A DNA stretch of 64,000 bases from Gnetum montanum (GCA_015680685.1 MNCI01020127.1:781347-845346), one strand, 5' to 3'. Numbered from the stretch's first letter, positions 22,951 to 36,060 are shown. Translations and numbers: made by a program. The notes: a model not told the origin generated them from the sequence alone.

Positions 22951-25610
22951 AGATGTGGATTAGTAAAATGTGGAAGCCTAGTATTCCTTGAAGGAATATG
23001 TGTAGATGGGATTGATGTAGATGGAGTTTTCATCCTTTGAACCCTTGCCAAAATTTTTTTGGAAGAATGGATATTTCCTAGATCGAGATTCATTTAACAT
23101 TATCTCCTCTTGTCTTTTCATTGCCCTTGTAGCATTATTTTGTTATGGTTATGTTAGTAGTTCCCCTTGCATGATTGGTGGTGGCACTAGCGATAGAGAA
23201 TTGGAAGGTTGGGTTGACAAACCAATTGCTAATTGATGTGCATAAAGATTGGGATGCATCCTTGAAGTTGTGGCCCTATAATAGTTTGGTGAATAATAAT
23301 GAGAAGAAGTATGGACTAAAGCATTTCCTAGAGAGATTGGACATTGGACATAATATCCATAAGGATTTGGTTGCCTATATGGATATTTCTACCTCAATGG
23401 TGGCATTGCCCATGCTTGTTGTTATTGCCATTATTTTTGGTATTGCTCTTGTAGTTGAGGATAGGCTCCACTTGGATAATAGGTTAGCTAGAAGGATGTT
23501 CTAAGATTACCTTGAGGATAAGATAATTATCTTGGCATATGCTTTTTAACAAATATCAGGTTAAGTGTGTATGCCCTAGACTCTTGCAAGTAGGCCATGA
23601 CAGGGTAACATTTCTTAGGATGTTCATACTGGCACACCTTGTATCCTTCCTTCTCTTCTAAATTGGAGTCTATATATTTCTCAACTATAGCAACTTTTCC
23701 TTTTTTTTTATAACTCTCTCATTCATGATTTCTCCTCTTCTTATCTTTGCCTTTATTTAGTGATTGTTCAGTCCTTTCTTCTACTATCTTAAGAGTTGTA
23801 GCAAACTTTTCATCCACTAAGTTCCATATTTTCTCTACCTTCATTGCTATGTAATTAATCAATTTTTGAATTAGTAGAGTCATATTTTTGATGACATCCT
23901 CCAAGGTTTCATATTTTTTCTTTTCTCACATTCTAACATTTCATTTTCTTATTAATGGATCTTGGTTGTACTCTTCAAATTATTCTCTTTTCTTTAACTC
24001 TCTTTCTCCTTTTGTCACTTGGTCTATCAACCTTTGGATTCGATGGATGGTCATCTCTAATAATCTTCCTTAGGAATAGATCCCAAGGCTTTCTCTAGTT
24101 TTATTTCTTAACCCATCAATAATATGTTTGAATTGTTCCCTCTATAAGAATCCATGGCCTAGGCATCTATGTAGTAGAGAATAGTATCTACACATTACCA
24201 CATCAATGGATTCATGTGTCCCTTGCTTTCATCCATGGATTTATTTTCTCAAATTTGATACTTTAGAGTAGGTTTATTACTTGTCATTAGAAGTTTTTAG
24301 CATGGTACTCAATCTTTGAATTGACTCTAGTTCTAAGGATCTACACTAGCTCTCTGCCTCCTTGATGAGTGTTCTAGGAAATAACTTTAGTTTCTACCAA
24401 TTACTTTCAATATTTTGAAGGGCATAGGCATCATGGAATGCTTGAAGATGGTGTTATGGATCTACATTGTATCCACCTTCAAATTTAGAAATGTTATCCA
24501 TGTCTAGTCACTTGATGCAACTATCCCTTACATGCCTAGTTAGAATATATACTGCTTCCCTAATATTGATCATACTGTGAGTGACCAATAGGGATTCTTC
24601 ATGGTTATCAAGTTTGTAAGCTATATTATAGTGGTGTACCCTTCAATTCTCATAGTGTTGTCTCTCTCTTCACACCTAATCTTGTTTCTTGGTTGTTCAT
24701 ACTCATCCTGTTCTTCATCAAGATATCTTCTACAGTATTCATGCCTTTCATAATCCCTACATCTTTCCCTATCATAATCTCTAAGTCTTTTTTTCCTTCT
24801 ATCAAAGTCTACTGATGACCTTAAGTAGGAAGAGGAAGCAGTTGGAGAATGGTACCAACTAGTTCTTCTTCTATGACTCTATGATTAATCTCTTTTTGGT
24901 TCCATAGAAGCTCTAGGCCTTGATCTTTGCCTATGTTTAGAGTCTTCTACCTATTTCCTTAGTGTCTTTGTAAGGGCTTAAGGCAATTGTACCTTGATAG
25001 GTTCTTCTAGATAAATAATAGGCATTTTTGACTAGACTTCATGATTGTGGTGGAGTTTCTTTGTTAAGAATGCATCATTATTAATTTTCTCTAAGACAAC
25101 ATTATGGTTAACTTTCTTTCCTTTATTGTATTCATGTCTTCTCTTCATGGCAGCATCCCTTCTTACTTGCACTTGTGTGGGTTAATATAGCATGGTCATG
25201 TGTTTAGTCACATGATATCCTTCTTGTCCATGGTCGTGGTTCATATCCATTAAGGTTTCCTAAAGCATGGATGGTGCTTGACATTCTAGAGGTAAAATGA
25301 CGTTGCCTTGCAAATTTTTCCACCTTAACTATTCATCCTAGTGAAAGATAAATGTGAAATCAGGATAATATGAATCGTTATGAGTGTATGAAATCCTTGT
25401 TTGCATAGGCACACTCCAGTCTTCTTCATCATGTCTCTTGTCATGACTCTTTTGTGTTACTTGGTAGGTAATAACTGTTCTTTAAGTGTTGAAGCCATGT
25501 TGTATGTTTGACACTTTAGGTGTGTGTATGCATATTATTAAGATTGATTAAAAATGTAAAAGATAAACTTTGTGATTTTTGATATAGTAGACTTTATAAG
25601 ATCAACTACT
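22951..25610 (-). pseudogene. gag of element B
   Basis: Near 24460-24330 the minus strand reads HLQAFHDAYALQNIE and, after a stop, KLKLFPRTLIKEAES, matching the Retrotrans_gag core of element A (FPRTLIKEAESWYQ). The stretch 23904-23719 is open for 61 codons (containing TTLKIVEERTEQ) and matches the A gag segment just before the zinc knuckle. Many stops and frameshifts occur. The shared gag links A and B as relatives. Confidence 0.7.
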
Positions 25611-25624
25611 GAACAAACATTAAC

Positions 25625-25646
25625 ACGTCCCTGGTAATGACATTAA
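25625..25646 (-). promoter_or_regulatory. Primer-binding site of element B, decayed tRNA-Asp type
   Basis: On the minus strand, directly after the 5' LTR, the sequence reads TTAATGTCATTACCAGGGAC. It aligns with TTGGTGCCATTGCCGAGGAC of element A and with the complement of the tRNA-Asp 3' end, again mostly with C-to-T and G-to-A changes. Confidence 0.7.
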
Positions 25647-26499
25647 TGATGAACGGTGAGGTACCCCAACACTCTACTATACAAGCCACAAATGTTCACA
25701 TGTGACTAATATTGTAATCCATTTATAGAAAATATAAGTATGCTAGGAGTTGATATTAGGTTCATGATCATAATCTTCCCACTTTGAGTTAATGAAGTCT
25801 AAGTGTATGGTTTGACTCATCGTGAGGCATATGATATTTGATATTATTAGACTCAAATTACTCCTAGTAGTAAACATGATGAGCATGAGATAAAAATCTA
25901 AATATAAGTAACAATGAAAATATAAATCTACCACAACCTATAGCGATGAGCATCTGGTCTTGCTTTACTGGTCGCATCTTGGGCTTATGTAATTATTATT
26001 GGGATTACCAAGTAGAGTCACTACTAAGTGAATCAAGAAAAACCACTACTGGATTACTAAACAATTACACTTAAATGCTCAAAACTAGTCATTCTCATTT
26101 TGCTTACCTAATGAGCATGAAACGTAAAGTACTTGGAAATATAAAGTGCTAAGCAAAGTAAATAGGAAAGTTATGCTAAGTAAAACAAAATAGCTAAGGG
26201 AATGCTATAATGATGAAAAATAATCTCAATCTTTATTATTGATCATGAATCATGCCCAAGTACAATTCACCCGAACAAAGTCATCATGCAACTTATTAAC
26301 ACCACATTGTAGGCATTCATTCTATCTCTAAGATTACAAAATAAAACTACAAGAGTTTAGCTAAGGGTGAAATGAAAATTATTGTTGCTTGTACACTGAA
26401 GTGTCATTATTTATAGGGTTGGACATCTCCTGAGACATCATATCAATGATGACGTAACCTGAGCTATGATATCATACTTGTGAAAAATTTGTTTTATCA
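25647..26499 (-). repeat. 5' LTR of element B
   Basis: Read on +, it begins TGATGAACGGTGAGGTACC and ends TTTTATCA, followed by AGAGG, which completes the TSD with 5335-5339. It aligns along its length with 5340-6206. The two copies differ at many positions, so the insertion is old. Confidence 0.88.
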
Positions 26500-26732
26500 A
26501 GAGGATTTGTAAATAACAAAGTTTGAGTTTCAATTTTAATTTTAAATTGCATTTCAGATATTTTTAGATCTATTTTTATGTCAATAGTAAGGCATTTCTT
26601 ACTCAACTAAAGCATGCAGCTTACGATTTGTAAATTATAGGTTCAATTCTAAAGGGTATGTTGATCTAACATCGTTATGTATTTACTACTAAAGTTCTAT
26701 AAAAGTATCAACTTAACTATACATATTTGGGT
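26500..26732. other. Flanking DNA right of element B
   Basis: This is the continuation of the pre-insertion DNA of 2357-5339. I see nothing recognisable in it. Confidence 0.4.
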
Positions 26733-27629
26733 TGATAAAACATCATACTTAGGTAGTTGCATCAACACGAGGCCATTGACACATGGTCATTGATGCATCC
26801 TTCAATGTGTTGGTGCACATGTATTGATGCTCTATCATCAGAATTACGCACACACACACACACACACATGTATGTATACCATCTGCATTGGGACATAATT
26901 CAATTAGTAGTGTAGTAGAGATTTTGTAGTTTTCAATCATAGAACTTAGATAAATTTTCCTCTAGGTGCCTGCAATGTAGATTGGATTGATTGTACAAAA
27001 TTTTATTTAAGTGCAAGATGTACTTGGACAGTTCTACATGGATGCAATAAAATTAAGATTTTTTCTTTCCATCTTAGCACTAAGATTAGCAGTTAGTTTT
27101 TTTTTTCATTACTTTACTTTACATGCCATTTACTTTCTTACATTTAGGAATTTAATATTTTATTTTGTAGTAATGTGAGTATGACTACTTTGATCATAAC
27201 ATACTAACACTTGGTAATTCTAGCAGTGAATGCTTGCTACTCCCAACACTAAACACTTGAAAATCCAATACTGTTATTATAGGTTTAGGATGTGTACGGA
27301 AAGTGGGAATAGATGCTTTACATTTAAGATAACTTAGATTACCTTTAATTCTATTAATTAGCTAGCATTTAATATTTTTAAAACCTTATTATTTTTATTT
27401 TTATATTGATAAAAAATAATAACAAAAATATAAACATATTATACCTCAATTGCATTTAACCATATCAATTAAGTTAACACATATGACAATTAGGAAGATA
27501 ATGACAAGTAAACATTAGACCTAATTATCTAAGGCATTAGTAGCTCAAGGTTCTATGAAATTTGACTAGATCATGCATATGCACTTGTGATTCATATGAT
27601 CAGGCATAGAAGATACTCGTCGCTCATCA
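26733..27629 (+). repeat. Old Athila-like LTR relic
   Basis: It ends in gatactcgtcgctcatca and contains decayed versions of the family's U5 strings: acttggtaattctagcagtg, then gtgtacggaaagtgggaatagatgc. The likely start is TGATAAAAC at 26733. I find no matching TSD (tgggt versus agcat), no PBS and no internal region, so it is a solo or truncated LTR. A CA microsatellite lies near 26848-26868. Confidence 0.6.
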
Positions 27630-28539
27630 AGCATATATATAATCAAATAGTTTTAGCTTCTAACACCTCAATTGTTGAGCATCGAGTATGTCTCATGCAT
27701 AACCATACAATTCTATAGGCATACCATTAGACTCTATTATAGTCTGTGGAAGGGATAGGTTGTATGTTTAGGAGTAGAATAAGTAGATTGTATGTTGTCT
27801 TCTTGATTATGTTTGTAGTGGGCTTATGGTATATGATTAAATATGGGCTTACAATGTATATGGTTAAACATATTAATGCATATAATTAATGATATTATAT
27901 GATTCATTTTGCTAAAAGTAGAAATATTCTAAAAATAGAAATTATATGAACTAAAACTAATTAATAATGTAAGAGAAAGGATAATCCTAAGGCAATAAGT
28001 TTTTCATTAACCTATTAACATACTTATGAATTTACACATCAATTATTGGGTAACCAAACTAACTTATTATTGGGCAAACCAAGTTGGTTAGTTGTTGGGT
28101 AACCAAGTTAATCATGATTAGTAATTAAGGTCTTTATGTACTTATTTTGATATACTAAATAAGAATGGAAAAATAAATGACAATATTATAGAAAAGTAAC
28201 TATTAAACTATGTTAAAGTAAAGTGCATAAAATATAAAGCTAATCTAAGCTCAAGTGTTGAAGTATGAAAGAAATCAAACTTGATCTTTATTTCTATTCA
28301 TGGATACAATTAAATATAACTAAATATAGATTTTGACAAGATAACTCAGACAACCATTATGAGCACTTCTTGACTACTATAATTCAAAATAAAAATTGTA
28401 ATAGTTTAGCTACAGCAAACTAAACTTATGATTTGTGCCATTTTAATTTGAATATTTATATGAAAAATTTTTGAGTTTCATTAACTCATATATGTTCATG
28501 CATTGGAATACATCAACTTATATGCAATTATGTCGATGT
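27630..28539 (-). repeat. Left part of a minus-strand Athila-like LTR (F), cut by element D
   Basis: Several strings resemble the element B LTR in the same order, such as attgggtaaccaa, cttgatctttatttc and gaatatttatatg. The remainder of the same LTR appears at 60571-60696 on the other side of element D and ends ctttatca, followed by a polypurine-like sequence. The left boundary is uncertain. Confidence 0.5.
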
Positions 28540-30832
28540 GGTTCCTACATAAATGTTCTTTAAAGTTCTACAAGGATACCTCCATGAACTGAGTGTTGAG
28601 ATACTTATCGTTCAACCATAGATGGTCTCAAGATTGATGTAACCCCTGATAAATCAATGATTATGAAATGAAGACGCATAAATCCTTCAATCAGACATCT
28701 AGTTAGCCTACTGCATATGTTCTAGGAATGACAAGGAAATAATAAAAAGAATGAAGTTTTTAATGCCAAAAATGACTAACTGTAAAATCACTAGAAAAAT
28801 GACTATGTATTATTGGAAAATAATAAGATATGAATGATGGAATAAAAATAAAGTGTAAAATACAAATAACTATCATAAAACAATTAAAAATAATATATTT
28901 TTTATGTGAAAAATGGTTCTGGTTTCCTCTCCAAACAATGGAAATTTTAAGTTGAAAAACAGCTAAGTGTAGAATGATGAAAATTTAAGTATAAAATGAA
29001 GCATGAGAGATGGAACAAAAATGAAGTATAGAACTTGTTTAAAAGGATGTAAATTTTGAAATATTAGTATTATTGTGTAGAAAGAAGGATGTCAAATACC
29101 TCCCCAAATGTTGGATTTTTTTATGTTGAAAAAAATTGTCTAAGTGTAAAATGTTGAAAATTTAACTAAGTATAGAAAGGTTGAAAATTTGACTAAGTAG
29201 AGCATGTAATGTAAAAGATAGAAAAAATTATAAGTATAAAACTTTACACAAGACAAGTTTTTATGTGAGCCAATTTTTAATGTGAGATAACTTTTGACAT
29301 GGGATAAGTTTTGACATGAGTTAAGTTTTGACATGAGAGAACGACTGAGCATAGTGTGCTAAAAATTGGCTAAGTGTGAAATGTTGAAAACTCTATTATT
29401 TTGATGTGATGAAAAACTAACGTAACAAATGAGAGAGAGAAAATTAACCAAGCATAGCATGTATGTAAGTAAGTGTAAAATAGAGAGATTGTGTTAATGT
29501 AGGAAAAGGTCCCAAATGTGGATGTTGTATTGATTTATAAAAAAGGAAGAAAAAATAAAGCGTTCACCTTCTATCAAGGGCCAAACTACAAATGGTAAGG
29601 GAAAAACTGTAAGTGTGACAAAACCAATAAAAGAAGCTCAAATTTGGAGCAAAATATAGATTTGAAAGATGAAATTAAACCTTTAGAAGGTTGGGTCATA
29701 GCTAGAAAAGTTGTAAACAAGATCCAAAATTAATTCCACAATAAAATGAGGCTATTTCAACCAATGTTCTAGTTATTAATACAGAAGCTAAAAACATTCT
29801 AACTCTAAAAAGTGATGTAGAAGCTGAAAAATTCTAAAATTGGAAAGTGATGTGGAAGCTTGAAATATCTATCTTTGTAAGTGACATAGAAGGTGCAAAA
29901 GGCGTTGAAGGTGGTCAATGAGCATGCTGGTGCTATGGTGGTGGTAAGCACTCATGCTCTCGATTTATTGAGCTTTGAAAAATGCTCTCAAATCTCAAAA
30001 GATCTAAGGAAGTCTCCCAAGATCCTTGCTTTATTAAATCTCCAGAAATTCAATCATCCAATTGAATGATCCAATCAAAGATCTCCAACCCTCAACTTCT
30101 CTTTCAAGGTTTTATTTTATGGGCTTAGATTGCCAACTTTAATTTAGGATTGCTAAAATTAAACTTGGAATTTTAGTATGTTTTTTGAAATTGACACAAG
30201 TTGAAAAATAGCAAGTTTGACCTTTGGTTTTAACACCAAGTGTCATTTTTGTTTTTGATGTGTAACGTTAACTGACTCTTTGATGTTTCACGTTAATCTT
30301 ACTTCTGACATCCAATGTTGTTTCACACTTAGAAAAATTTTGATGCCACATCAATTATACTTAGAAAAATTTTGACACCATACTAATAACACTTGGAAAA
30401 ATTTTGATAATTTTCAGGAAGTTTTCAAAGTTGCAGAATTGACATTAAAAAGCTGGGATATGACCCCAAATGATCCTTGGAGGCCTCTAAAGGCCAAACA
30501 TATGTATTTCAAGGATTATTTTTAGGCATGTTGTGCTACGATACTTAAGGAAATCTAATTTACCATTCCATTACCTCCAACACTTAGAAAAATTTTGATG
30601 TTGGACCTCCGGCACTTGGAAAAATTTTAACTTTGAAGTTTTTGAGAATCAAAGAAAATTAAGTCTATAAGTTGGATTATGAACCTAGATGGTTCTTGAA
30701 GGCCCCTAGGAGCTGAGAATGTATCTTGTGATGATGTATTTGGCAATTTTAGGATTAAATTCTCATGGAAGGAGGTTGAAACCACACTTAGTTTCATTTC
30801 AAACAAAAGTAAAAAAAAAAATGGATATAACA
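28540..30832 (-). repeat. 3' LTR of element D
   Basis: This 2.3-kb LTR aligns with 40339-41241 joined to 58004-60565. The polypurine tract next to it (minus: agaggggggatg) fixes the end at 30832. Internal short repeats include (t/c)ttgacatg(a/g)ga(c/t)aag units near 29270-29340. TTAGAAAAATTTTGA-type units occur near 30325-30620. Confidence 0.85.
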
Positions 30833-31749
30833 TCCCCCCTCTTAGTGGATGCTACTCAAGTGTTGAAGGAGGTTCCATCAAGAAGAGATAAGATGCTAAA
30901 TTAATGTACCTACAAAAGAAAAAGCGGAAAGAATGAAGCAAGAAAAGGGAAGAATATTTGGATATTGCTAATAAACCGATAATGAGGATGGTGTTATGCC
31001 ATAGAAAGGAGGCATGGCTAAATCCTACACTCAAGATAGTTGAAAGGATGTCATTTATGATATTCATACCCTGTCCCACTCATGTTGTCAACACATCCTT
31101 ACTAGAATAGAGCAAGTTACTCAATTCTCACTAAATGTGTTGATGAGAGGAAAGGGGATGATATAGGAAAGACAATTAGAGGAAGAATTAAAAAGTAAAA
31201 GAGGAGAGATGAAAAATAGACTTGAAAATTTAAGAAAATAATAAAATTAAGGAAAGAAATGAGGGACATCACATATACACTAAAAATGAGATGCAAGCAT
31301 GGATAAATCCCATGCTCTAATGATTGCTAATGTTTTATAGATTTGATTTTCTCCCTATACTACTCAAAGTCAACACACCATCACATGGAGTTAAAAATAA
31401 TAGAAAACTCATTGCTCACTACATAAGGAAGATTTTTGATTAATATCCTTACCATAGTATGTTTTAGAAGAAAATTAATAGAATGGGATATGAAGAGATC
31501 GGTAGAGATAGATGAAACTTGATGAAGGAGATAAAAGAAAAATAGCAGAAAATAAATAGAAAGAGAGAGGAAAAGTGAGATGGGAAGAAAAAGAAAAAAT
31601 AGTGTAATAAAATGTAGATGATATGGGAAAAGCGTTAGAGCAAACCTAATGATCCTTGACTTTTTTTTCTTTTTTCTTTTTGTTCTTTTTTTATGTCCTT
31701 TCTTTTTTAAAAAATCTTAAATGTAGTATCATTTGAGGTATGCCCTATC
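30833..31749 (-). other. Polypurine tract and 3' non-coding region of element D
   Basis: The polypurine tract is at 30833-30845 (plus: tcccccctcttag). The rest is AT-rich, A/G-rich on +, without coding similarity. Confidence 0.6.
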
Positions 31750-33000
31750 CATTGGATTTGAGTATTCATTCCCATCTAAATTGGCTAAGTACATGCTTCA
31801 TTGCTAAGGCTCTAGACAATAATGATGGGGCCTTGCCAGTTCGATGAGAACTTGGTCATCTGGACATTAGGAAAATTCCTAAGGACAATGTCACCTTCCT
31901 TGATGTCTTTGAGCCTAACATGCTTATCATGGTGATGACACATGGCTTCTTAATGATTTTGGATATTAATTATTGCTAGCATGCAATTTTCCTCAAGTGT
32001 GTCTAGCTTAACTCAACACATGATGTCATTCTCTTCATCTATCATCCAATTGTTTAGGGTCACATGAAGAGAAGACATGTCCAACTCCCCTAGCAACATA
32101 GCTTCTAATCTATATAGGTAAGCATGAAGGGGGTTCAATTGGTTTTTGTTGGAAAGGTAGTACGATAGGCCTAGAGGACATGGAATAATTGAGTATGCTA
32201 GTTACGTTGGAATATTTCAATCATGGTTCTAAGAAAATGGATGAGGGATTTATGGGTTTATTCAACTCATCCATTGGATTGTGGGCAATAAAAAGATGAG
32301 GATGATTAGGTAATTTGGTATTAATCACAAAATTTGGCTAGTTCTTTGCTCTTGAATTAAGGTCCATTATTAATCACAATTTGGAGAGGGATACCAAAGT
32401 GGGTGATTATATGATCCAAGAGAAAATGATAAACATACTTAGAAGTTACAATTTCTAAAGGAATAGCTTCAATCCACTTAGTAAAATATTTAGTAGCTAT
32501 TAAAATAAACTAATGAATAGGAGAAGATGTAGGATTGATAGAACCTATGAGATCTAGCTCCCATTTCTGGAAAGGCCATACGATTTTGAATGTCCTATGC
32601 TCTTGAGATGGAACATAAATAAGTATAGCATGAAATTGACATGTATCATAAATTTTAACTACTATATGTGCATTCCTAGACATTGTAAACCACTAATAAC
32701 CTAACAAAATGATATGAGCTACTAAAGACCATGAATCTATATGACCCCCATAGACACTGGAATGAACTTGTGCTAACGCATTTTGTGCTTCAACATGACT
32801 TAGATAAGATAGAAGAAAATTTCACATAAAGATGTGACATAAAATATTAGGATCGACAATACAAAATTGTTAGAACATTTACGAAGAACATCCTTTTGCA
32901 AATAAGATAGATATTTAGCGGTCTCTTCAATTTGCAAGTATTGTATGATATCATGGTATTGTTCATCTTCTTATAAGTTAACTAAGCCAATGCATTGTGT
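31750..33000 (-). pseudogene. Integrase of element D, decayed
   Basis: Minus translation near 32410-32340 gives HIITHFGIPLQIVINNGP, which aligns with the integrase core block F-G-I-P-x-x-I-I-T-D-N-G-P-Q-F. The catalytic Asp is Asn here. Homologous segments in element C (43972-44742) are much better preserved. Stops and frameshifts are many. Confidence 0.65.
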
Positions 33001-33024
33001 ATCTATGAGTGTAATAAGTGTATG

Positions 33025-33620
33025 TTATGTTGAATAAGACAAATAATGCTTGAGGAAAAGTGGATTAGCAAGAAGAATAAAAGTAGCTAGTGCATTAGCA
33101 AGCATGTTTTTCAAGTGGTGGATGTGTGTGAGTAAGCATTCATTAAAGTGATAAATCAAAATTTTTGCTAAATCTAGACCAGGCTGAAGATGTTTAGCTT
33201 TACAAGTGTACCCTTTATTCACCTAGCATACAACCAATTGGGAATTCCCACATACAGAAAGCATTTTGATTCTAAGTTAAATGACTAAGAGTAAACCTCG
33301 ATTGAGACCTTAGTATTCTATGACATTGTTAGTACATGGAAAATTATATTTATAAGTCTAATAAATTGCATCCATACCTTGATAATTCAGAATACAAGCT
33401 ATGCTTCAACCTTGGGTTGTATGCAAATCATCAAAATACAAGTGTGAATCAAAATCCTCATGTTTCAATGTCACAATTGGAGGAGGAATTATCTCTTCCT
33501 TACTTGATTCCATAGGGGAAGGTTGAATGGTTACAAAAGATGGTTTAGAAAGTGGTGTGAAAGTAAGTAAATCCATAATGGATTGTCCATTAATCAAGTG
33601 TTGGACAACATAGGATAAGT
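33025..33620 (-). pseudogene. Archaeal-type RNase H of element D
   Basis: Open pieces at 33222-33025 and 33597-33406 align with the second RNase H of element C. NKGYTCKAKHLQPGLDLAKIL corresponds to DVYTCKAPHLQPYCDLAKHLL there. A second RNase H of this type, downstream of the usual one, is characteristic of the Tat lineage. Confidence 0.7.
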
Positions 33621-33699
33621 CAAATTCAGTTAAGAGAGTTTTTCATTTTTCCATACAGTTGTTATCATATGGGTTGATGGCAGTAGACCATAAAATGTT

Positions 33700-35222
33700 A
33701 TCTTGGAAAATGACATGAACCATTTCCCCTAGTAAATAGTATCTTCATTTCTTAAGTGCAAGGATAAGGCCCAAGTAAGATTTTTTTGTATTTTTGTAAG
33801 GTTTTTTGTAATCATAGAAAGGATGAGAGATGTAATAGATAGAAAGATCAGTACCATCTTCACATTGTTGATAAAGCATGACTGTAATAGAGTGATTAGA
33901 CTTAGAAAGATAGAGATAGAAAAGTAGTTCAAATTGAGGAGGGTGGAGGACAAGAAGATTGGTAAGAGTATGCTTGATTATATCAAAAGCCTCTTGACAC
34001 TTTGATTCCTAGTTAAAAGTTTTATATTTCTTGGCAAGGTGAGAAAGAAAATGAAGTTGACCAGTTAGATTACATATGAAATGACAAATGGATTGGAGTC
34101 TACCTTGTAGAATACATATGTCTTTAAGATTCTTAGGTGGAGGGAGGTTCATTCTTACTTTGAATTTGTTGGGATCTATTGCAATACTATTAGTTGAAAC
34201 TAGAAATCCTAACATCTTACTTGTTTTCACACCAAAAATGCACTTTTTGGGATTCAATTGGAGGTTATATTTGTTGCCACTAGCCAAACTAAGTCTAAGT
34301 TGGTGGGATGGTTAGTTGTGATGATAGACTTGACTGTTAGGTCATCGACATAATTGTTCATATTTTTAAACATCATGTCACTAAAGATGAAGGTCATGGC
34401 TCATTGGTATGTTACTCTAGCATTCTTAAGTCCAAAATGCATTTTGTGTAACAAAAGGTTCCCCATGATGTCATGAATATTATGAAGCGTTCATGCTCAA
34501 GATTGATTTGAATTTGGTTGTAGCCTAAAAAACCATTCATGAAACTAAGTAAAGCATGATCTACTATTATGTCTATGAGTTTATCAATGTTGGGTAGTGG
34601 AAATTCATCTTTAATCTTACTTTTTTGAGGTCACAAAAATCAATGCATATCCTAATAGCTTCATTTTTTGTAGGAATAACAACAATGTTGGACATCCAAT
34701 CAAAGTAATCTAAAGGATATATAAATTTAGTGTTGCCAAGTTTAGTGATATCATCTTTTATGACTAAGGCCACATTAGGCTTGATTTTTTGGGCTTTTTA
34801 CTTGACAAGTTCAGATCCTTCCTCAAGTATGATGTTACGTTGGACGAGAATAAGATCCAAACTAGGCATATCATCATATTTCCATGCAAAGGTGATAGAA
34901 TTTTTTAAGTGTTTCTAGAATGGATTTCTTAATGTTGATAGGTAAGTTTTCCCTTAGCTGTAAGTTCTTTTTCTCCTTCTGGTAATTTGTTATAGTGAGC
35001 TCTAGTAATGAATCATTAGTTAAAATGGATTCATGGTTCAAGAATGGAAAGTTATTTTAAGGGATTAAGTCTTCCTTGGTAATATTGAGGGTCAAGATAA
35101 TAGAATCTAAGGGATCAAGGGATGAAATATTGATCAAATCCATGTTGAGAGGTTGGGAGATTCAACCATGGGGCCCATTCAAGATGAGAGGTTTACGCAA
35201 ATGGAGTAACTTAGGATCCATG
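33700..35222 (-). pseudogene. Reverse transcriptase and first RNase H of element D
   Basis: From M at 35222 the minus strand reads MDPKLLHLRKPLILNGPHG, aligning with the start of RT-side coding in element C (MDCKRLTKPLVIDGPYG). Further on come ICIDFCDLKK near 34655, the catalytic YVDD at 34341-34352 (minus), and LQLNPKKCIFGVKTSKMLGF near 34260-34200 (thumb). RNase H remnants follow down to about 33700. Many frameshifts are present, but the catalytic YVDD survives. Confidence 0.8.
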
Positions 35223-35245
35223 GCCTGTAAAGCATGAAAGAGAAA
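35223..35245 (-). promoter_or_regulatory. Predicted 3' splice site before RT in element D
   Basis: On the minus strand the sequence reads tctctttcatgctttacag followed by GCCATGGATCC. This is a pyrimidine-rich tract and CAG just before the first RT-side codons. The acceptor in element C is at the equivalent position. Pea Ogre elements are known to splice an intron between protease and RT, which supports the reading. The donor is not identified. Confidence 0.65.
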
Positions 35246-35400
35246 GCAATAATTACATAACAAAAATGGGATTAAAATAAGAAAAAGAGTTAGAAAATAT
35301 TTCAAGTTTTTTTTGCACAAAATGGGAAGAGTTAGAAAAGAAATTTACACTTCTCAAGGGAGAGATATGAAGAAGATTCTTAGTTTTGGAAAAGGATGAA

Positions 35401-36060
35401 AAATTTGTCTAACTATTGAGAGAGAGGTAGAAAAATTTTCTAAGTCTAGAAAGGATAAGAGAGTTAGAAAATTTTGTAAGGTGTTAACAAGATAGGAGCG
35501 TTAAAAAATTTTCTAAGGCATGGAGAAGATTGTAGCACTAAAAAATTTTCTAAGGCATGGACAAAGATTGAAGAGCTAGAAAATTTTCCAAAGTGTCGAG
35601 AAGATAGGAGAATTAGAAAATTTTCCAAGTCTCGAAAAGATAAAAGAGATAGAAAATCTTCTAAGTTTTATGAGAGTTAGAAAATTTTCTATGTTTGAAA
35701 AAGATTAAAGGGGTAGAAAATTTTCAAAGTCTGGAGAAGATACGAGAGTTAGAAGATTTTCTAAGGTGTTAACAAGATAGGAGAGTTAAAAAATTTTCTA
35801 AGGCATGGACAAAGATTGAAGAGCTAGAAAATTTTCCAAAGTGTCGAGAAGATAGGAGAATTAGAAAATTTTCCAAGTCTAGAAAAGATAGGAAAGTTTG
35901 AAAATTTTCTAAGCCTAAGAAAGATGGGAGAGTTAGAAAATTTTCCAAGTCTCGAAAAGATAAAAGAGATACAAAATTTTCTAAGGTCTATTGGAGTTAG
36001 AGAATTTTCTATGACATGGAATCAAGGTAGAGTAGTTAGAAAATTTTTTTAAGTTTTCAA
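35401..36060. repeat. Array of the palindrome GAAAATTTTC in the intron of element D
   Basis: At least eight perfect GAAAATTTTC copies (for example near 35579, 35616, 35690, 35718, 35826, 35863, 35900, 35936) and a similar number of near copies are spaced about 30-50 bp apart in a purine-rich minisatellite. A block of about 140 bp at 35465-35640 is repeated at 35755-35882. The array lies between protease and RT. Confidence 0.85.

Larger units (their letters stand above)
5340..26499 (-). mobile_element. Element B: autonomous-type Athila-like retrotransposon, decayed, split by element A
   Basis: Two LTRs in the same minus orientation (5340-6206 and 25647-26499) bound the element. A perfect 5-bp TSD, AGAGG, lies at 5335-5339 and 26500-26504. 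On the minus strand the order is 5' LTR, tRNA-Asp-type PBS, gag, protease, RT, RNase H, integrase, additional ORF, polypurine tract, 3' LTR. Element A (13925-21945) was later inserted in the RT region. All genes are pseudogenes. Without A the element is about 13.1 kb. The RNase H and RT signatures place it in the Athila clade. Confidence 0.9.

Noticed and set aside
26820-26880. Possible telomere- or satellite-type repeat
   Set aside because: It is only a short CA microsatellite within an LTR relic.
26733-27629. Complete solo LTR with TSD
   Set aside because: The flanks tgggt and agcat do not match and the start is uncertain, so only an LTR relic is claimed.
35401-36060. CRISPR-like array
   Set aside because: Units are irregular, palindromes are only 10 bp, spacers are themselves similar, and the context is a plant retrotransposon.
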